64,000 nt of DNA from Pseudocitrobacter corydidari (GTDB taxonomy: Bacteria > Pseudomonadota > Gammaproteobacteria > Enterobacterales > Enterobacteriaceae). Shown here piece after piece: positions 39,127 through 49,369 of the stretch; the stretch's first letter is position 1, and every line of letters starts with the position of its first letter. Made by a program: the position numbers and the translations under genes. Under the pieces are notes generated by a model, which did not search any database, had not been told where the DNA came from, and worked only from the letters and a program-made list of their open reading frames with translations. The stretch lies in the NCBI RefSeq assembly GCF_021172065.1, contig NZ_CP087880.1, positions 679,111 through 743,110 of the forward strand, in the 5' to 3' direction.

Positions 39127-39515
39127 TCAGATAAGTCTTTTCTTAAACTTATCTTCAATCCAGCTGTTTTTGCTCCTTATTATCATTGTACTTAGTTTAT
39201 CACAATATGGCCTGCCTATTGAAAGGATAGTAAAAATATTTATGCCGTCCTCTTCTTTAAAATCATATTCTATTATATAATCTCCCGGCATCATACCCAT
39301 TGGGGATAATTCAAAATATTGAATGTCAGAAAAAACAAGATATCCCTCTTCAATGTTTTCAGATTCATCCCAATCTCCGCTGGCATCACCCTCTGAGAGC
39401 AAGACTGAAATAACATCTATTTTAACTCTTAACTCTTAACTCTTACCTCTGATGTCCAACTGTTTATCTCAACCGCCAATATTCCTCGATCACCCAAGTA
39501 TACTTCACGGTTCAT
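39127..39515 (-). pseudogene. Immunity candidate of Rhs tip 2, out of frame through a 7-bp repeat
   Basis: The gene starts at ATG 39515 (GAGGT upstream), 13 bp after the Rhs tip stop, and reads MNREVYLGDRGILAVEINSW up to a stop at 39429 within three tandem copies of a heptamer. With a single copy the frame would run EVRVKIDVISVLLSEGDASG into the open frame that ends at 39127 (ENIEEGYLVFSDIQYFELSP and so on), about 125 residues in all. The coding sense of both halves is clear. It is thus an inactivated or phase-variable immunity protein; family not recognised. Confidence 0.7.
39424..39444. repeat. Three tandem 7-bp repeats inside an immunity gene
   Basis: AACTCTT is repeated three times without interruption (AAGAGTT on the coding strand). 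One copy would leave the immunity gene in frame, three put it out of frame by 14 bp. This is a typical slippage target. Confidence 0.95.
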
Positions 39516-39527
39516 ATTTACCTCACC

Positions 39528-40812
39528 TTAAATTGGATCAATATAGCCACACATGGAATCGGCATCTTCCTGACTTACATTGTATTCCATTTCTTTAGTC
39601 ATAGCGCAAAAGCACTGACCAGTAGTTCCATTTTTACAGCTTCCAAATGTATACATATGAGCTATAGAACTAACAAATGAAAATATACCCATCATTTTTA
39701 CGTTGTAAAAATGGGCGGCCTTACTATTTGCAGGATCAATTTCTCCGTTAATATCAAGGGAGCCCCCTTGGCCAGTATTATGAGGTCCAGTTCCTGGCAA
39801 ATGAGCATGCGCGGGAGGTTTTGTATTAGCAGGAGGATGTCCTAAAGGATCTGAACGATACATATCTGAACCGTTGGCATAAGTTGTATGTATACTAGTG
39901 GGATTAATCTTATTAGGCGGATATCCAATAACTTTCCCACCAACAGGTACCGCCATCACATTTCCTCTGGAATCAACAGCAAAGCTTCCTATTGGCTGTT
40001 TAGTTAAGGGATCAATCACACATGACTGTCCTGCTGCTTTTTGTCCTGGAGAGGGCAAAAGTAATTGTTCTAGCCCAAGAGGATCAATATATTCAATAGG
40101 ATTCAGGGAATACGTGTATGGATTTAATCCTCCATTCAACCCAATCGGATCCTGGTAATATACCTTCCCAACAACGGGTCATAGTACCGGTTCCGGTTAT
40201 AGTACAGCCCCGACTCCTCATCGTGCTGCTGTCCCGGCAGGCGGTATGGCTGGAACAGGTGATGCGGGTTCTCCTCGTTAAGCTGGTTTCCCCACTCGTC
40301 ATATTCCGCGCTCCACGCCGTATTGCCAGTTGCTCCACCGTCAGTCCGCACTGTGCCAGCCACTGGCGGCTTTCGTTACTCACGCGGTCTGCCCGGATTT
40401 TATCCTCCAGCCTGTCCAGCAACCGCACCAGCTCAGTCGGGAATACCACACCATATCCGTCCTCGCTTCCTTCCTGCTGTAACTTCTCCGCCAGGCTGCG
40501 GCGCTGCGCTTTCTGCAGCTCACCATTCTCTGTTTCGATACGGATGAGCGGCGTGAAGCTCCCCGGCTGGTATACCGTCTGGATGCGGGTCTGGTCCGTC
40601 TGTATCGTCGTCAGCCGGTCACCGTCCCAGCCGTACCATGTCACCTCCGGTTTGCGCGACAGTGACATCCACCCCGTCAGGTCACGCATGCGACGCCACA
40701 TCCGTTTCCCCGTCCGGCGGCCCAGCGGCTCGTAGAGGTAGCGGCTCTCCACCTGCGGCACGCCGTGCTGTATCCGCGTGTAAAATACCATGCGGTGCTG
40801 GCTGTCATAATT
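39528..40812 (-). pseudogene. Displaced Rhs C-terminal module 2, with deletion and frameshift
   Basis: The core part starts at [10 protein letters not shown] (about 40812). Near 40325 about 35 codons present in the main gene are missing, so LTVEQLA joins directly to the DNA for [14 protein letters not shown] out of frame; GGCA is shared at the joint. Near 40154 one base is missing from a GGG run, so YITQDP is read as YITRIR. Beyond this, an open frame with [11 protein letters not shown] carries a ~170-residue tip containing PPAHAHLPGTGPHNTGQGGS and several Cys near the end. The tip itself is intact; its family is not recognised. Confidence 0.75.
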
Positions 40813-40904
40813 CAACATGGACAATTTTTATTTAATGGATCATTATAAAAAAGACAGTCAATTCATTCAGAATTACTTGCCCGAAAAGTTGCGAATTAGT
40901 TGCA

Positions 40905-41237
40905 TTATTTTCCATGGGTAAATGATATAACTCGCCCGTCTAATTTATCTATTTTGATTACAAAAACGCCTCCCGTTGTATTAGGCTTAATATTTCCATT
41001 AACCTGCCAAAACTTACCTTCATCACTAATATGATAGGGTTTTTCTCGTTGAGCATTATTTTTACCATAACGTTCTTCCACATATACCTCAGCTAGTTTT
41101 TGCACTAATTCTTTATTCGCAACAAGATAATCTTTACTAACATCTGTGCTTTTAGAAAAGCATTCCACCGATTCTCCATGAGAGAATAAAGATAACAATA
41201 AAAATATTATTGGTTTTAATTCAAGAATGATTTCCAT
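40905..41237 (-). CDS. Candidate immunity protein for the DUF4329-type Rhs tip
   Basis: A 110-residue protein whose ATG at 41237 overlaps the TGA of the Rhs module (ATGA). It has a hydrophobic N-terminus (LKPIIFLLLSLFSHGES), probably a signal peptide, and then a small domain with LAEVYVEERYGKN, KPYHISDEGKFWQVNG and GGVFVIKIDKLDGRVIS. The last part resembles NTF2-fold immunity proteins. Export would place it in the periplasm, which fits protection against an effector acting there. The pairing with the tip is inferred from the overlap. Confidence 0.7.
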   Translation of the reverse strand: MEIILELKPIIFLLLSLFSHGESVECFSKSTDVSKDYLVANKELVQKLAEVYVEERYGKNNAQREKPYHISDEGKFWQVNGNIKPNTTGGVFVIKIDKLDGRVISFTHGK

Positions 41238-43159
41238 CAATATATCTCCCCATTCGCATGTATAAGACACTGACTTGGCAAGCCTGGCTTGTTGATAGAT
41301 TGATTACCATTTGGATCTACTTTTTGGAATATCCCTTTAGGCGTGCCAAGGTAATTAGGGATACCTTTTCTTCTAGATAATTCTTTGTCATCCGGAGAAA
41401 ATTCTTCATCCTTATAGTGACCATTACTATCTGAACCGTGTGTATGATATATAGAAACTGCTTCTGTTTCCTTAGGGCATGGACTTTTGAAAGGATAGGA
41501 TTCACTTACATCTCCTTTATTAGGTGGTGTATAAAAATATTTATTATTTTTATCCTTACACACTAACCCTGCATGCTCGACACCTTGACATATTGAATGC
41601 CCATTTATTTTTTTCAATGCTTCGAATGCGGCTTCATCTAAACTATCGAATTTATCCGGTCCAACAACAACAGAAAACAGTCGGCAAACTCCTTCATGAC
41701 ACGCCCCCGATTTTGCATCATCCCATGCCGATAATCCCAATGGATCTATTTTTATAACAGGATTCAGTGGATACGCATACAGATTCCATCCACCAGTCAG
41801 CCCAATGGGATCCTGACTGATATACCTTCCCAACAACGGGTCATAGTAACGGTTCCGGTTATAGTACAGCCCTGACTCCTCATCGTGCTGCTGTCCCGGC
41901 AGGCGGTATGGCTGGAACAGATGATGCGGGTTCTCCTCATTCAGCTGGTTGCCCCATTCATCATACTCCCCGCGCCACACCGTATTACCGTCTTCGCTGA
42001 TGAGCGCCAGCGGCAGTCCACGGTGGTCGCAGTGATAAAGATGAATTTTTCGCTCAGGCAAATAAACCGGCTCTATCTGTGCCGCCAGCCGCTCCGCCGT
42101 CAGCCCGCACTGTGCCAGCCACTGGCGGCTTTCGTGACTCACGCGGTCTGTCCGGATTTCCTCCTCCAGCCTGTCCAGCAGCCGCACCAGTTCAGCCGGG
42201 AACACCACACCGTGGCCGTCCTCGCTTCCTTCCTGCTGTAACTTCTCCGCCAGGCTGCGGCGCCGCGTTTTCTGCAGCTCACCATTCTCTGTTTCGATAC
42301 GGATGAGTGGCGTGAAGCTCCCCGGCTGATAGACCGTCTGGATACGTGTGGTGTCGGTCTGTACCGTCGTCAGCCTGTCTCCGTCCCACCCGTACCATGT
42401 CACCTCCGGTTTACGCGGCAGCGACATCCACCCCGTCAGGTCACGCTCGCGACGCCACACCCGTTTCCCCGTCCGGCGGCCTAGCGGGTCATAGAGGTAG
42501 CGGCTCTCGACCAGTGGCTCGCCATGCTGTATCCGCGTATAAAACACCAGGCGGTGCTGGCTGTCGTAGTGGTAATGGTGTGTCCGCTCGTCGTACATCC
42601 GGATAACCCCTTCCGGGATGCGGCCCGTCTTCTCGGTCAGCCTGCCGTACTCATCGTAGCGATAGACATAGTGCGCATCTTCCGCGATGCGGTTATCCGG
42701 CCACACCGTGAGCGTGCTGTCCGGGTGCAGCTCCGGGTCCGGCAGCCGGTTGCCCGCCGGGTCGGTGGCATACGGGATGCAGATGTCCAGGTCTGAGGTG
42801 GTCGTGCGTACGCTCGCCAGTCTGCCCGTGACGCTGTAGCCGTACTCCCGCGTCTGTCGCGGGCCGCTGATGCGCACCAGGTCGCCGTTGTCATTCCTGC
42901 TGTAGTCACGGTCATACACCAGGCTGTTCAGGCGCTGGCTCTGTAACTGACCAGCCGGGTTGTATGTGCTGCTCAGTTCGTATGCATTATTGCCGAAGCT
43001 GCGCACCGTCTCGCGGTGCAGCCTGTCGCGCGTGTACTCCAGCAGCGGCGTCCCGCCCAGCTTCATTCCCGCAAGATAACCGCTGCCATACGTCAGCCAC
43101 TCCACCGGTGGCAGGCTGTCCGGCTCCTGACGGTTCGCCAGCCCCTCTAACATTGGCAT
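41237..43159 (-). CDS. Displaced Rhs C-terminal module 1 with DUF4329-like tip (intact frame)
   Basis: An open frame of 640 codons. The first ~475 residues are nearly identical to the C-terminal core of the complete Rhs gene, from GLANR and [15 protein letters not shown] to the boundary IDPLGL. The 164-residue tip that follows has [25 protein letters not shown] and [21 protein letters not shown], which fits the DUF4329 family. The HTH..S..D pattern resembles JAB/MPN metalloprotease sites. It lacks the PAAR and N-terminal core, and no clear promoter or ribosome site precedes the first ATG. It may be silent until recombined into the main gene, or expressed as a short form. Confidence 0.8.
   Translation of the reverse strand: MPMLEGLANRQEPDSLPPVEWLTYGSGYLAGMKLGGTPLLEYTRDRLHRETVRSFGNNAYELSSTYNPAGQLQSQRLNSLVYDRDYSRNDNGDLVRISGPRQTREYGYSVTGRLASVRTTTSDLDICIPYATDPAGNRLPDPELHPDSTLTVWPDNRIAEDAHYVYRYDEYGRLTEKTGRIPEGVIRMYDERTHHYHYDSQHRLVFYTRIQHGEPLVESRYLYDPLGRRTGKRVWRRERDLTGWMSLPRKPEVTWYGWDGDRLTTVQTDTTRIQTVYQPGSFTPLIRIETENGELQKTRRRSLAEKLQQEGSEDGHGVVFPAELVRLLDRLEEEIRTDRVSHESRQWLAQCGLTAERLAAQIEPVYLPERKIHLYHCDHRGLPLALISEDGNTVWRGEYDEWGNQLNEENPHHLFQPYRLPGQQHDEESGLYYNRNRYYDPLLGRYISQDPIGLTGGWNLYAYPLNPVIKIDPLGLSAWDDAKSGACHEGVCRLFSVVVGPDKFDSLDEAAFEALKKINGHSICQGVEHAGLVCKDKNNKYFYTPPNKGDVSESYPFKSPCPKETEAVSIYHTHGSDSNGHYKDEEFSPDDKELSRRKGIPNYLGTPKGIFQKVDPNGNQSINKPGLPSQCLIHANGEIY
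41740..43150. repeat. Rhs core repeat, copy B (displaced module 1)
   Basis: Direct repeat of 43938-45350 with few differences seen by eye (for example [17 protein letters not shown] changes near the YATDPAGNR segment). It ends at both sides where the tip begins and where the core homology breaks off near 43150. Confidence 0.85.
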
Positions 43160-43192
43160 CCTCCATGCAGCCTACATCTAACAAATAAACAA

Positions 43193-43402
43193 TCATGCTT
43201 TTTTGTATTTTCTGAATAAACGATACGAAATATAAAAAAATGCGCACCCCATACAAAATCTAATTACTGTTTTCGTGATAAAATGCAACTCACTACCAGC
43301 TTGCACCAAATAAAAACTTCTTACTATAAAAAATGAAAAATAAAAAGATTCAATTGATAAAAACAAAGAAATGGCACTTAATAATAAAATCAAATATTTC
43401 AT
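43193..43402 (-). CDS. Small two-helix membrane protein, candidate immunity protein of the complete Rhs
   Basis: A 69-residue product from ATG 43402 (AGAGG upstream); GTG at 43408 would add two residues. It has two membrane helices (about residues 4-28 and 47-62) and a basic C-terminal tail ending RLFRKYKKA. It starts 15 bp after the Rhs stop, the standard immunity position. A membrane location would fit an effector acting at the inner membrane or in the periplasm. No family recognised. Confidence 0.65.
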   Translation of the reverse strand: MKYLILLLSAISLFLSIESFYFSFFIVRSFYLVQAGSELHFITKTVIRFCMGCAFFYISYRLFRKYKKA

Positions 43403-43417
43403 ATACACAGCACCTCT

Positions 43418-46400
43418 TTAGTGCGGGCTATTAGCACAAATCACATCTGGAGAATCCATTAGATTATGCCCATAGCTTAATAACTCTTTTCTCCACTGAG
43501 CTACAAACTGCCCAGTATTCAAAACCCTGTCAGCCCAAATAACCACAGTCATACCAGGTATCGATATTGATGGTTCCTTAAGAGGAATTTTTACTGGCAT
43601 TTTTCCCACTGGTATCGTTACACCTGTTTTCCACTCATTTAATGGCCCACTATTATCAGATGCTTTACAAGTGAGTGCTACATCCAAGCGTCCAGACACA
43701 TTAAATTTCATATCAGCTATATAATCTTGCAATCCCTCTTGTCTGACTATCGAATCCAACCCCATATATTCAGCATTTGAAATAGATGGTATAACACTGT
43801 CTATCTTGCCAGTAATTTTTATTCCCTGTGCATCGGGGATAGATGTTGAATTCGATCTATACCATGGGTTATCCAACATAGCCTTCGATAATTGTGATTG
43901 AATACCAGGGGAATTAATAAATGCATGATCAAATAGCCCTAAAGGATCGATAGAACTAACTGGATTTAATGGATACTGATACAGATTCCATCCTCCTTTC
44001 AGTCCTATCGGATCCTGGGTAATATATCGTCCCTGTAACGGGTCATAGTACCGGTTTCGGTTATAGTACAGCCCTGACTCCTCATCGTGCTGCTGTCCCG
44101 GCAGGCGGTATGGCTGGAACAGATGATGCGGGTTCTCCTCGTTAAGCTGATTTCCCCACTCGTCATATTCCGCGCTCCACACCGTATTGCCGTCTTCGCT
44201 GATGAGCGCCAGCGGCAGTCCACGGTGGTCGCAGTGATAAAGATGAATTTTTCGCTCAGGCAAATAAACCGGCTCTATCTGTGCCGCCAGCCGCTCCGCC
44301 GTCAGCCCGCACTGTGCCAGCCACGCATGGCTTTCACTGCTCACGCGGTCTGCCCGGATTTCCTCCTCCAGCCTGTCCAGCAGCCGCACCAGTTCAGCCG
44401 GGAACACCACACCGTGGCCGTCCTCGCTTCCTTCCTGCTGTAACTTCTCCGCCAGGCTGCGGCGCCGCGTTTTCTGCAGCTCACCATTCTCTGTTTCGAT
44501 ACGGATGAGTGGCGTGAAGCTTCCCGGCTGGTAGACAGTCTGGATACGTGTGGTGTCGGTCTGTATCGTCGTCAGGCGGTCGCCGTCCCACCCGTACCAC
44601 GTCACCTCCGGTTTACGCGACAGCGACATCCACCCCGTCAGGTCACGCTCGCGACGCCACACCCGTTTCCCCGTCCGGCGGCCCAGCGGGTCATAGAGGT
44701 AGCGGCTCTCGACCAGTGGCTCGCCATGCTGTATCCGCGTATAAAACACCAGGCGGTGCTGGCTGTCGTAGTGGTAATGGTGTGTCCGCTCGTCGTACAT
44801 CCGGATAACCCCTTCCGGGATGCGGCCCGTCTTCTCGGTCAGCCTGCCGTACTCATCGTAGCGATAGACATAGTGCGCATCTTCCGCGATGCGGTTATCC
44901 GGCCACGCCGTGAGGGTGCTGTCCGGGTGCAGCTCCGGGTCGGGCAGCCGGTTGCCCGCCGGGTCCGTCGCATACGGGATGCGGATATCCAGGTCTGGTG
45001 CGAGGGTGTGCACGCTCGCCAGTCTGCCCGTGACGCTGTAGCCGTACTCCCGCGTCTGTCGCGGGCCGCTGATGCGCACCAGGTCGCCGTTGTCATTCCT
45101 GCTGTAGTCACGGTCATACACCAGGCTGTTCAGGCGCTGGCTCTGTAACTGACCAGCCGGGTTGTATGTGCTGCTCAGTTCGTATGCGTTATCGCCGAAG
45201 CTGCGCACCGTCTCGCGGTGCAGCCTGTCGCGCGTGAACTCCAGCAGCGGCGTCCCGCCCAGCTTCATACCCGCCAGATAACCGCTGCCATACGTCAGCC
45301 ACTCCACCGGCGGCAGGCTGTCCGGCGTGACGCGATTTGCCAGCCCCTGTTCGTTGTACGCGTGCCCCGTCTCATGCTGCCAGAGCAGTTCCCCCGTCTC
45401 AGGGTTATGCACCGTCTGGCGCTCGCCGGTGAGGCGGCCTTTATCATCATAGCCATAGTGGACGGCAACCCGGTGGCCTTCGCTGAGATGGCTGATGTCT
45501 GTCAGCCAGCCGTGGCTGTCATACTGCCACTGTTCTGCCGCTTCGCCGTTCACTGTACGGTGCGTGATACGGTCCGATTCGTCGTAGTGCCAGAGGGTGA
45601 TGAGTTCCTCATCCTCGCTCTGCGTGAGTTTTCCGGTCAGGTCATAACGGTAACGTTGTGTCCGCCCGTCAAAGCCGCTCTGCCGTACCAGGCGGTCCAG
45701 CGCATCGTAACTGAAGTCGCTGTGACTGCCGTTCTCGTTGGTCAGCGTGGTGACGCGTCCGGCAATGTCGTACTCCATGCTGCGCGTCAGCCCGCCCCGG
45801 GTGGTGCTGACCGCCTTTCCCCACGCATCGTACTGTGTCTCGCTCCGGTTGCCGTCCGGAGAAATGACCGCTGTCAGGTCGCCTGCGGTGTTGTATTCGT
45901 AACGGGTTTCATGGCCCTGTGCGTCTTTCACCGAGATTAACCGGCCACGGTTATCGTGGCTGCGGTAAAGGCTGATACCTTCCTCACGGTGAACCGCCGT
46001 CATCTGGCCGAAGCGGTCATATTCATAGCGGGTCTGGTAGCCCGAGCAGTCGGTGAACGCCAGCAACTGCCCGTAGCGGCTCCAGGTCATCTGCCGGACG
46101 CTGCCCGTTGCGTCCGCTGTTGCGGTCGGTAATTCACTGTGTGGATTATCATAGCTGTAGCGGGTGACATCGCCGTTGCGGGCGGTTTCCTGCATCATCC
46201 GCCCGTACTCATCATATTTCCGGCGTATTTCCAGTCCGTCGGGCCCGGTGGCTGAGGTTAACTGGTTCTGGTCGTCGTAACAGAATGTCGACTCCCTGCC
46301 GTCCGGTGTGGTGATGCACGTGACGAGCCCCGTCACCACACTGGAGTGGTATTCTGTTATCCGGCCTGCCGCATCCGTCTGTGACTGAAGGCGACCCACA

Positions 46401-47680
46401 GCGTCAAACCGATTCTGGATAATGCTGCCGTCAGCCTGCTCTTTTTTCACCACCCGCTTCAGCCCGGCTTCGTCCTGCGTATGCAGTACCTCACGCCGGT
46501 TCAGGCTGTCGGTGATGGTGATACGGTTTTTCTCATACTGATAGGTGTAGCTTAAGCCTGCCGGATTACGTTGTTCCGTCACGCGCCCGATGTCATCGTA
46601 GCGGTAGCGCATCTCCGGTCTGCCCACGTAACGGTGCGCCACCATCCGGCCCCGGTATTTATCATCGTAAGTAAAGCTGCGAATCTGCGTGCCGCTGCGG
46701 TCACAGACGGCAGCCAGTTCACCGCGTTGCGTCCAGTCGTATCGCACCAGCGGCGCGGCGGGTAAATTCTCCGGATATTCCGGGTCATGTATCAGCCACA
46801 CCGCTGAAAGGCGAATACCGTTATCCCGGCCATATTCCGTGTAGCCTGGCAGCGAATCCGGAATATCCGGCTGTTTTGCTCCGGCAACAATTGCCTGCTG
46901 CCGGGCCTCTTCTGCCCGCAGTGCCTGGGTGGTCAGCACCAGCCGGAACTGACGGCCTGCGCCATCAGTCACACCGGTGATTTCCCCGGCAAACTGACCT
47001 GCCGCCTCACGGTGGAAAGTCTGCGTGCGCCCGAAACGGTCCACCAGACCGGTCAGCACCCGGTACGGCGGCAACGGGGCAGGCAGCACCTCATCCACGC
47101 CCGGCACCCGCTCACTCCAGCCGAGAATCCACCACGGCCCCAGTGGGCTGTTGGTCGCCAGATAAATATGCGGACTGGTTCGAATATATTCCGGTAGTGC
47201 CTGCCAGAGCGGGGCAAGCCGGTGGTTTTTATCCAGTTTCAGCACACCGCCGCGTACCAGCCAGAATGATTCACTGCGGCTGTAGCCGTCTTCTCCGGGA
47301 AACAGGTGCTCAAAATGAATGCTTCTGCCGCCGTTATCATTGAGTATCAGTTCGTTATCGCGTATCTGTAAGCGGGTATCCGCCGGCATTTTCCAGCCAG
47401 GGCCGAAGATACCGACGGGAGAGGGTGTTTTTGTCTGGTAGCTGCTGTAGGTACGGGAGAGGATGAAAGGCAACGGGCCGGGCAGCGCGAAATCGGTTTC
47501 GCCGGGCTGTACTTTTGCGCCCAGCAGCGGATTCACCGGGTTACCGGATGTGACTCCGCCGGGGCATACCGAGCAGGCCACGCCGGTGGGTGCGCCTATA
47601 CGTACGCCTGCCGACCCCTGAACAATCAGGCCGCCGTACCGGGTCATATCGCCCTGACGCGCCGCGGGTTTTCCGCTCAT
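43418..47680 (-). CDS. Complete PAAR-Rhs polymorphic effector, RhsA/B/C type
   Basis: A 1420-residue protein starting [17 protein letters not shown], a PAAR-like domain (about residues 1-60) that caps a type VI secretion spike. About 1190 residues of Rhs/YD-repeat core follow (for example [10 protein letters not shown] and [10 protein letters not shown]), ending in the autocleavage/boundary motif IDPLGL at residue ~1249. A 171-residue unique, AT-rich C-terminal tip ends [12 protein letters not shown]. The core closely follows E. coli RhsA/B/C as I know them; the tip is not recognised. The ATG at 47680 has AAGGATGA upstream. A membrane immunity candidate follows. No other type VI genes lie in the window, so secretion would rely on a distant locus. 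Confidence 0.93.
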   Translation of the reverse strand: MSGKPAARQGDMTRYGGLIVQGSAGVRIGAPTGVACSVCPGGVTSGNPVNPLLGAKVQPGETDFALPGPLPFILSRTYSSYQTKTPSPVGIFGPGWKMPADTRLQIRDNELILNDNGGRSIHFEHLFPGEDGYSRSESFWLVRGGVLKLDKNHRLAPLWQALPEYIRTSPHIYLATNSPLGPWWILGWSERVPGVDEVLPAPLPPYRVLTGLVDRFGRTQTFHREAAGQFAGEITGVTDGAGRQFRLVLTTQALRAEEARQQAIVAGAKQPDIPDSLPGYTEYGRDNGIRLSAVWLIHDPEYPENLPAAPLVRYDWTQRGELAAVCDRSGTQIRSFTYDDKYRGRMVAHRYVGRPEMRYRYDDIGRVTEQRNPAGLSYTYQYEKNRITITDSLNRREVLHTQDEAGLKRVVKKEQADGSIIQNRFDAVGRLQSQTDAAGRITEYHSSVVTGLVTCITTPDGRESTFCYDDQNQLTSATGPDGLEIRRKYDEYGRMMQETARNGDVTRYSYDNPHSELPTATADATGSVRQMTWSRYGQLLAFTDCSGYQTRYEYDRFGQMTAVHREEGISLYRSHDNRGRLISVKDAQGHETRYEYNTAGDLTAVISPDGNRSETQYDAWGKAVSTTRGGLTRSMEYDIAGRVTTLTNENGSHSDFSYDALDRLVRQSGFDGRTQRYRYDLTGKLTQSEDEELITLWHYDESDRITHRTVNGEAAEQWQYDSHGWLTDISHLSEGHRVAVHYGYDDKGRLTGERQTVHNPETGELLWQHETGHAYNEQGLANRVTPDSLPPVEWLTYGSGYLAGMKLGGTPLLEFTRDRLHRETVRSFGDNAYELSSTYNPAGQLQSQRLNSLVYDRDYSRNDNGDLVRISGPRQTREYGYSVTGRLASVHTLAPDLDIRIPYATDPAGNRLPDPELHPDSTLTAWPDNRIAEDAHYVYRYDEYGRLTEKTGRIPEGVIRMYDERTHHYHYDSQHRLVFYTRIQHGEPLVESRYLYDPLGRRTGKRVWRRERDLTGWMSLSRKPEVTWYGWDGDRLTTIQTDTTRIQTVYQPGSFTPLIRIETENGELQKTRRRSLAEKLQQEGSEDGHGVVFPAELVRLLDRLEEEIRADRVSSESHAWLAQCGLTAERLAAQIEPVYLPERKIHLYHCDHRGLPLALISEDGNTVWSAEYDEWGNQLNEENPHHLFQPYRLPGQQHDEESGLYYNRNRYYDPLQGRYITQDPIGLKGGWNLYQYPLNPVSSIDPLGLFDHAFINSPGIQSQLSKAMLDNPWYRSNSTSIPDAQGIKITGKIDSVIPSISNAEYMGLDSIVRQEGLQDYIADMKFNVSGRLDVALTCKASDNSGPLNEWKTGVTIPVGKMPVKIPLKEPSISIPGMTVVIWADRVLNTGQFVAQWRKELLSYGHNLMDSPDVICANSPH
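43938..45350. repeat. Rhs core repeat, copy A (inside complete rhs)
   Basis: This stretch of the complete rhs is almost identical to 41740-43150, in the same orientation. Shorter related stretches lie at 40150-40812 and 38570-39018. The repeats allow homologous recombination that would swap the tip and immunity gene of the main rhs. Confidence 0.85.
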
Positions 47681-48257
47681 GATATCATCCTTAATTTTAA
47701 TGCGTTTAATCTGTCGATGTTGGTGCCATCAGACTGAATGAAAAATTACCGTTATGCTATAAAATGAAATACTCCAAATGATTTATTTTATATTTGAAAC
47801 TGATCAGTGTTTGTGATGTATTTGCTGTGATTTTTATTAAAAAGTGAGTTTAAAATTACTTAAATTATATTTTTTAAAGTTGTATTTTCTTTAGAAATTC
47901 ACTGTGTGAATGTTTTTGATTCTCTTTATTCTGTGCTTTGGGGGGAGTATCCTGCACTGAGTTTTGATGCTTTTCTGCAAAAAAACTGATGCAATTTCCC
48001 TTTGCGTGCCCGCATCGTAACTACGTACCGACACTGTTATGGATAGTGCATACTTATCATTCTAAATTTATAATGAAAATTCATCATAAATATTTAAAGG
48101 AGTTTGGGGTCCTCTGACATCTATTTCTTAAATGCGGATGACCTGATTATACCCGTGAAAGATTAATGATTGATGCAAGCGTCGCACTTTTAGAACCGAG
48201 CTGATTTTTCGCACGTGAGATACCGTACAAAAAAAACTACAGGGAGCTGTGTATCAA
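47681..48257. other. AT-rich intergenic region upstream of rhs and of the TRAP binding protein
   Basis: About 580 bp between two divergent genes. It is markedly AT-rich near rhs and contains no convincing coding frame. It should hold both promoters; I could not fix a -10/-35 pair with confidence. No repeats or tRNA-like structures were seen. Confidence 0.6.
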
Positions 48258-49301
48258 ATGTCATTCGCCCAATACCGGTGGAAGTTATCCACCATTCTTT
48301 TTACGGCTTTTTTATTTTCCACCCCGCTTAGTGCTGCACAAACGCTGATTTACAGCGACCATGAACCTTTGGGTAACATGCGCACTCGCTTTATAAACGA
48401 TGTCTTCTTTGCTGCGATAGAAAAAGAGTCTCACGGTCGCATTAACATTGAGGCGCATTGGGGCAGTGAACTCAGCAGCGGATACGATGCTTTAGCCATG
48501 GTTGGTGAGGGTAAAAAAGCCGATCTAGCCGTCGTGGTTCCTGAATACGCTTCAACAGCATTGCCCCAACATCAACTGTTTAAAAGTTTCCCTGTCGGCC
48601 CTTCAGGCGCGCAGCAGGTTGCGTTTTTCCGCGAAGTATTTTCGCGCATCCCCGCTTTTTCCGACGAACTCAGCCGGGCTAATGTTAGCCCCGTTTTTAT
48701 TGCGACCGGTTATCCGCTCGCGTTCTTCAGCAGCAAGCCCATAAATAACCTTACTGATATGCGAGGCCAAACCTGGCGTTCAGCGAGCTTCTGGCATCAG
48801 GCATTCTTACAAAATACCGGCGCCAGGGCGGTGACCATGCCATGGGGTGACGCGACGTATAAGGCATTGCAAGGCGGCAGCATTGATGGGTTGATGCTTA
48901 ATGTCGATAGCGGTTACGACCTTAATGCACAACGCTACGCTCCTCACGTGTTGGTGTCTAAAGATCTCTGGCTTGGGCATGTCTATCTGCTGGTTATTAA
49001 TCAAGCCAGGTGGGCTTCGTTATCGGAAGAGGATCGCGCGGCAATCCAGCGTGCCGCTAATGACGCCTATGCGCAGCTGGGTAGCGTGATGGACCGCAGT
49101 TTCGATAAACAAATTGCCGATCTGAAGCACAGCGGCGCAAGCGTACGTATTCTTAAGCCACAGGAAGTGCTTGCCTGGGAAGATAAGACCCAATACCAAC
49201 AGGTTCAATCAGCCTGGGTTAAGGAGCAGGAGGCGAAAGGCGTGGTAGATCTGAAAGAGACGCTGGAAAAACTGGTTGAGATTAAGCACTCTTTTGACTA
49301 A
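48258..49301 (+). CDS. TRAP-type (DctP family) periplasmic solute-binding protein, orphan
   Basis: A 347-residue exported protein: signal peptide (about residues 1-27, ending LSAA), then a DctP/TRAP substrate-binding fold. Family segments include IEAHWGSELSSGYDALAMVGEGKKADLAVV near the N-terminus and MPWGDATYKALQGGSIDGLM in the middle, followed by an Arg-Tyr region (NAQRYAPHVLVSKDLW). TRAP binding proteins normally capture organic acids and pass them to DctQM membrane subunits, which are missing here. ATG 48258 (AGGGAG 11 bp upstream) is preferred to GTG 48249, which is too close to the ribosome site. Ligand unknown. Confidence 0.82.
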   Translation: MSFAQYRWKLSTILFTAFLFSTPLSAAQTLIYSDHEPLGNMRTRFINDVFFAAIEKESHGRINIEAHWGSELSSGYDALAMVGEGKKADLAVVVPEYASTALPQHQLFKSFPVGPSGAQQVAFFREVFSRIPAFSDELSRANVSPVFIATGYPLAFFSSKPINNLTDMRGQTWRSASFWHQAFLQNTGARAVTMPWGDATYKALQGGSIDGLMLNVDSGYDLNAQRYAPHVLVSKDLWLGHVYLLVINQARWASLSEEDRAAIQRAANDAYAQLGSVMDRSFDKQIADLKHSGASVRILKPQEVLAWEDKTQYQQVQSAWVKEQEAKGVVDLKETLEKLVEIKHSFD

Positions 49302-49312
49302 ATGGTGGCGTT

Positions 49313-49369
49313 GAAAAGCAAAAAGCCCGCTAAAAAGCGGGCTTCTCGAATTTGGCTCCTCTGACTGGA
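49313..49369. repeat. attR of the tRNA-Asn island (57-bp direct repeat, distal copy)
   Basis: These 57 bp are identical to 57789-57845. They consist of the last 17 bases of tRNA-Asn (TGGCTCCTCTGACTGGA on the plus strand) and the terminator hairpin downstream of it. Identity stops inside the T-arm, so this is not a tRNA gene but the far junction of an element integrated into the tRNA 3' end. The hairpin also lies 12 bp after the TRAP gene and may end its transcript. Confidence 0.93.

Noticed and set aside
42346..45940. Long plus-strand open frames across the rhs core (for example 45218-45940)
   Set aside because: They are antisense to the Rhs core, have no ribosome sites, and are repeated wherever the GC-rich core is repeated. 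They come from codon bias of the real gene.
49353..49369. Apparent third tRNA-Asn at the left att repeat
   Set aside because: Only the last 17 bases of the tRNA are present; the cloverleaf cannot form, so it is an attachment-site remnant.
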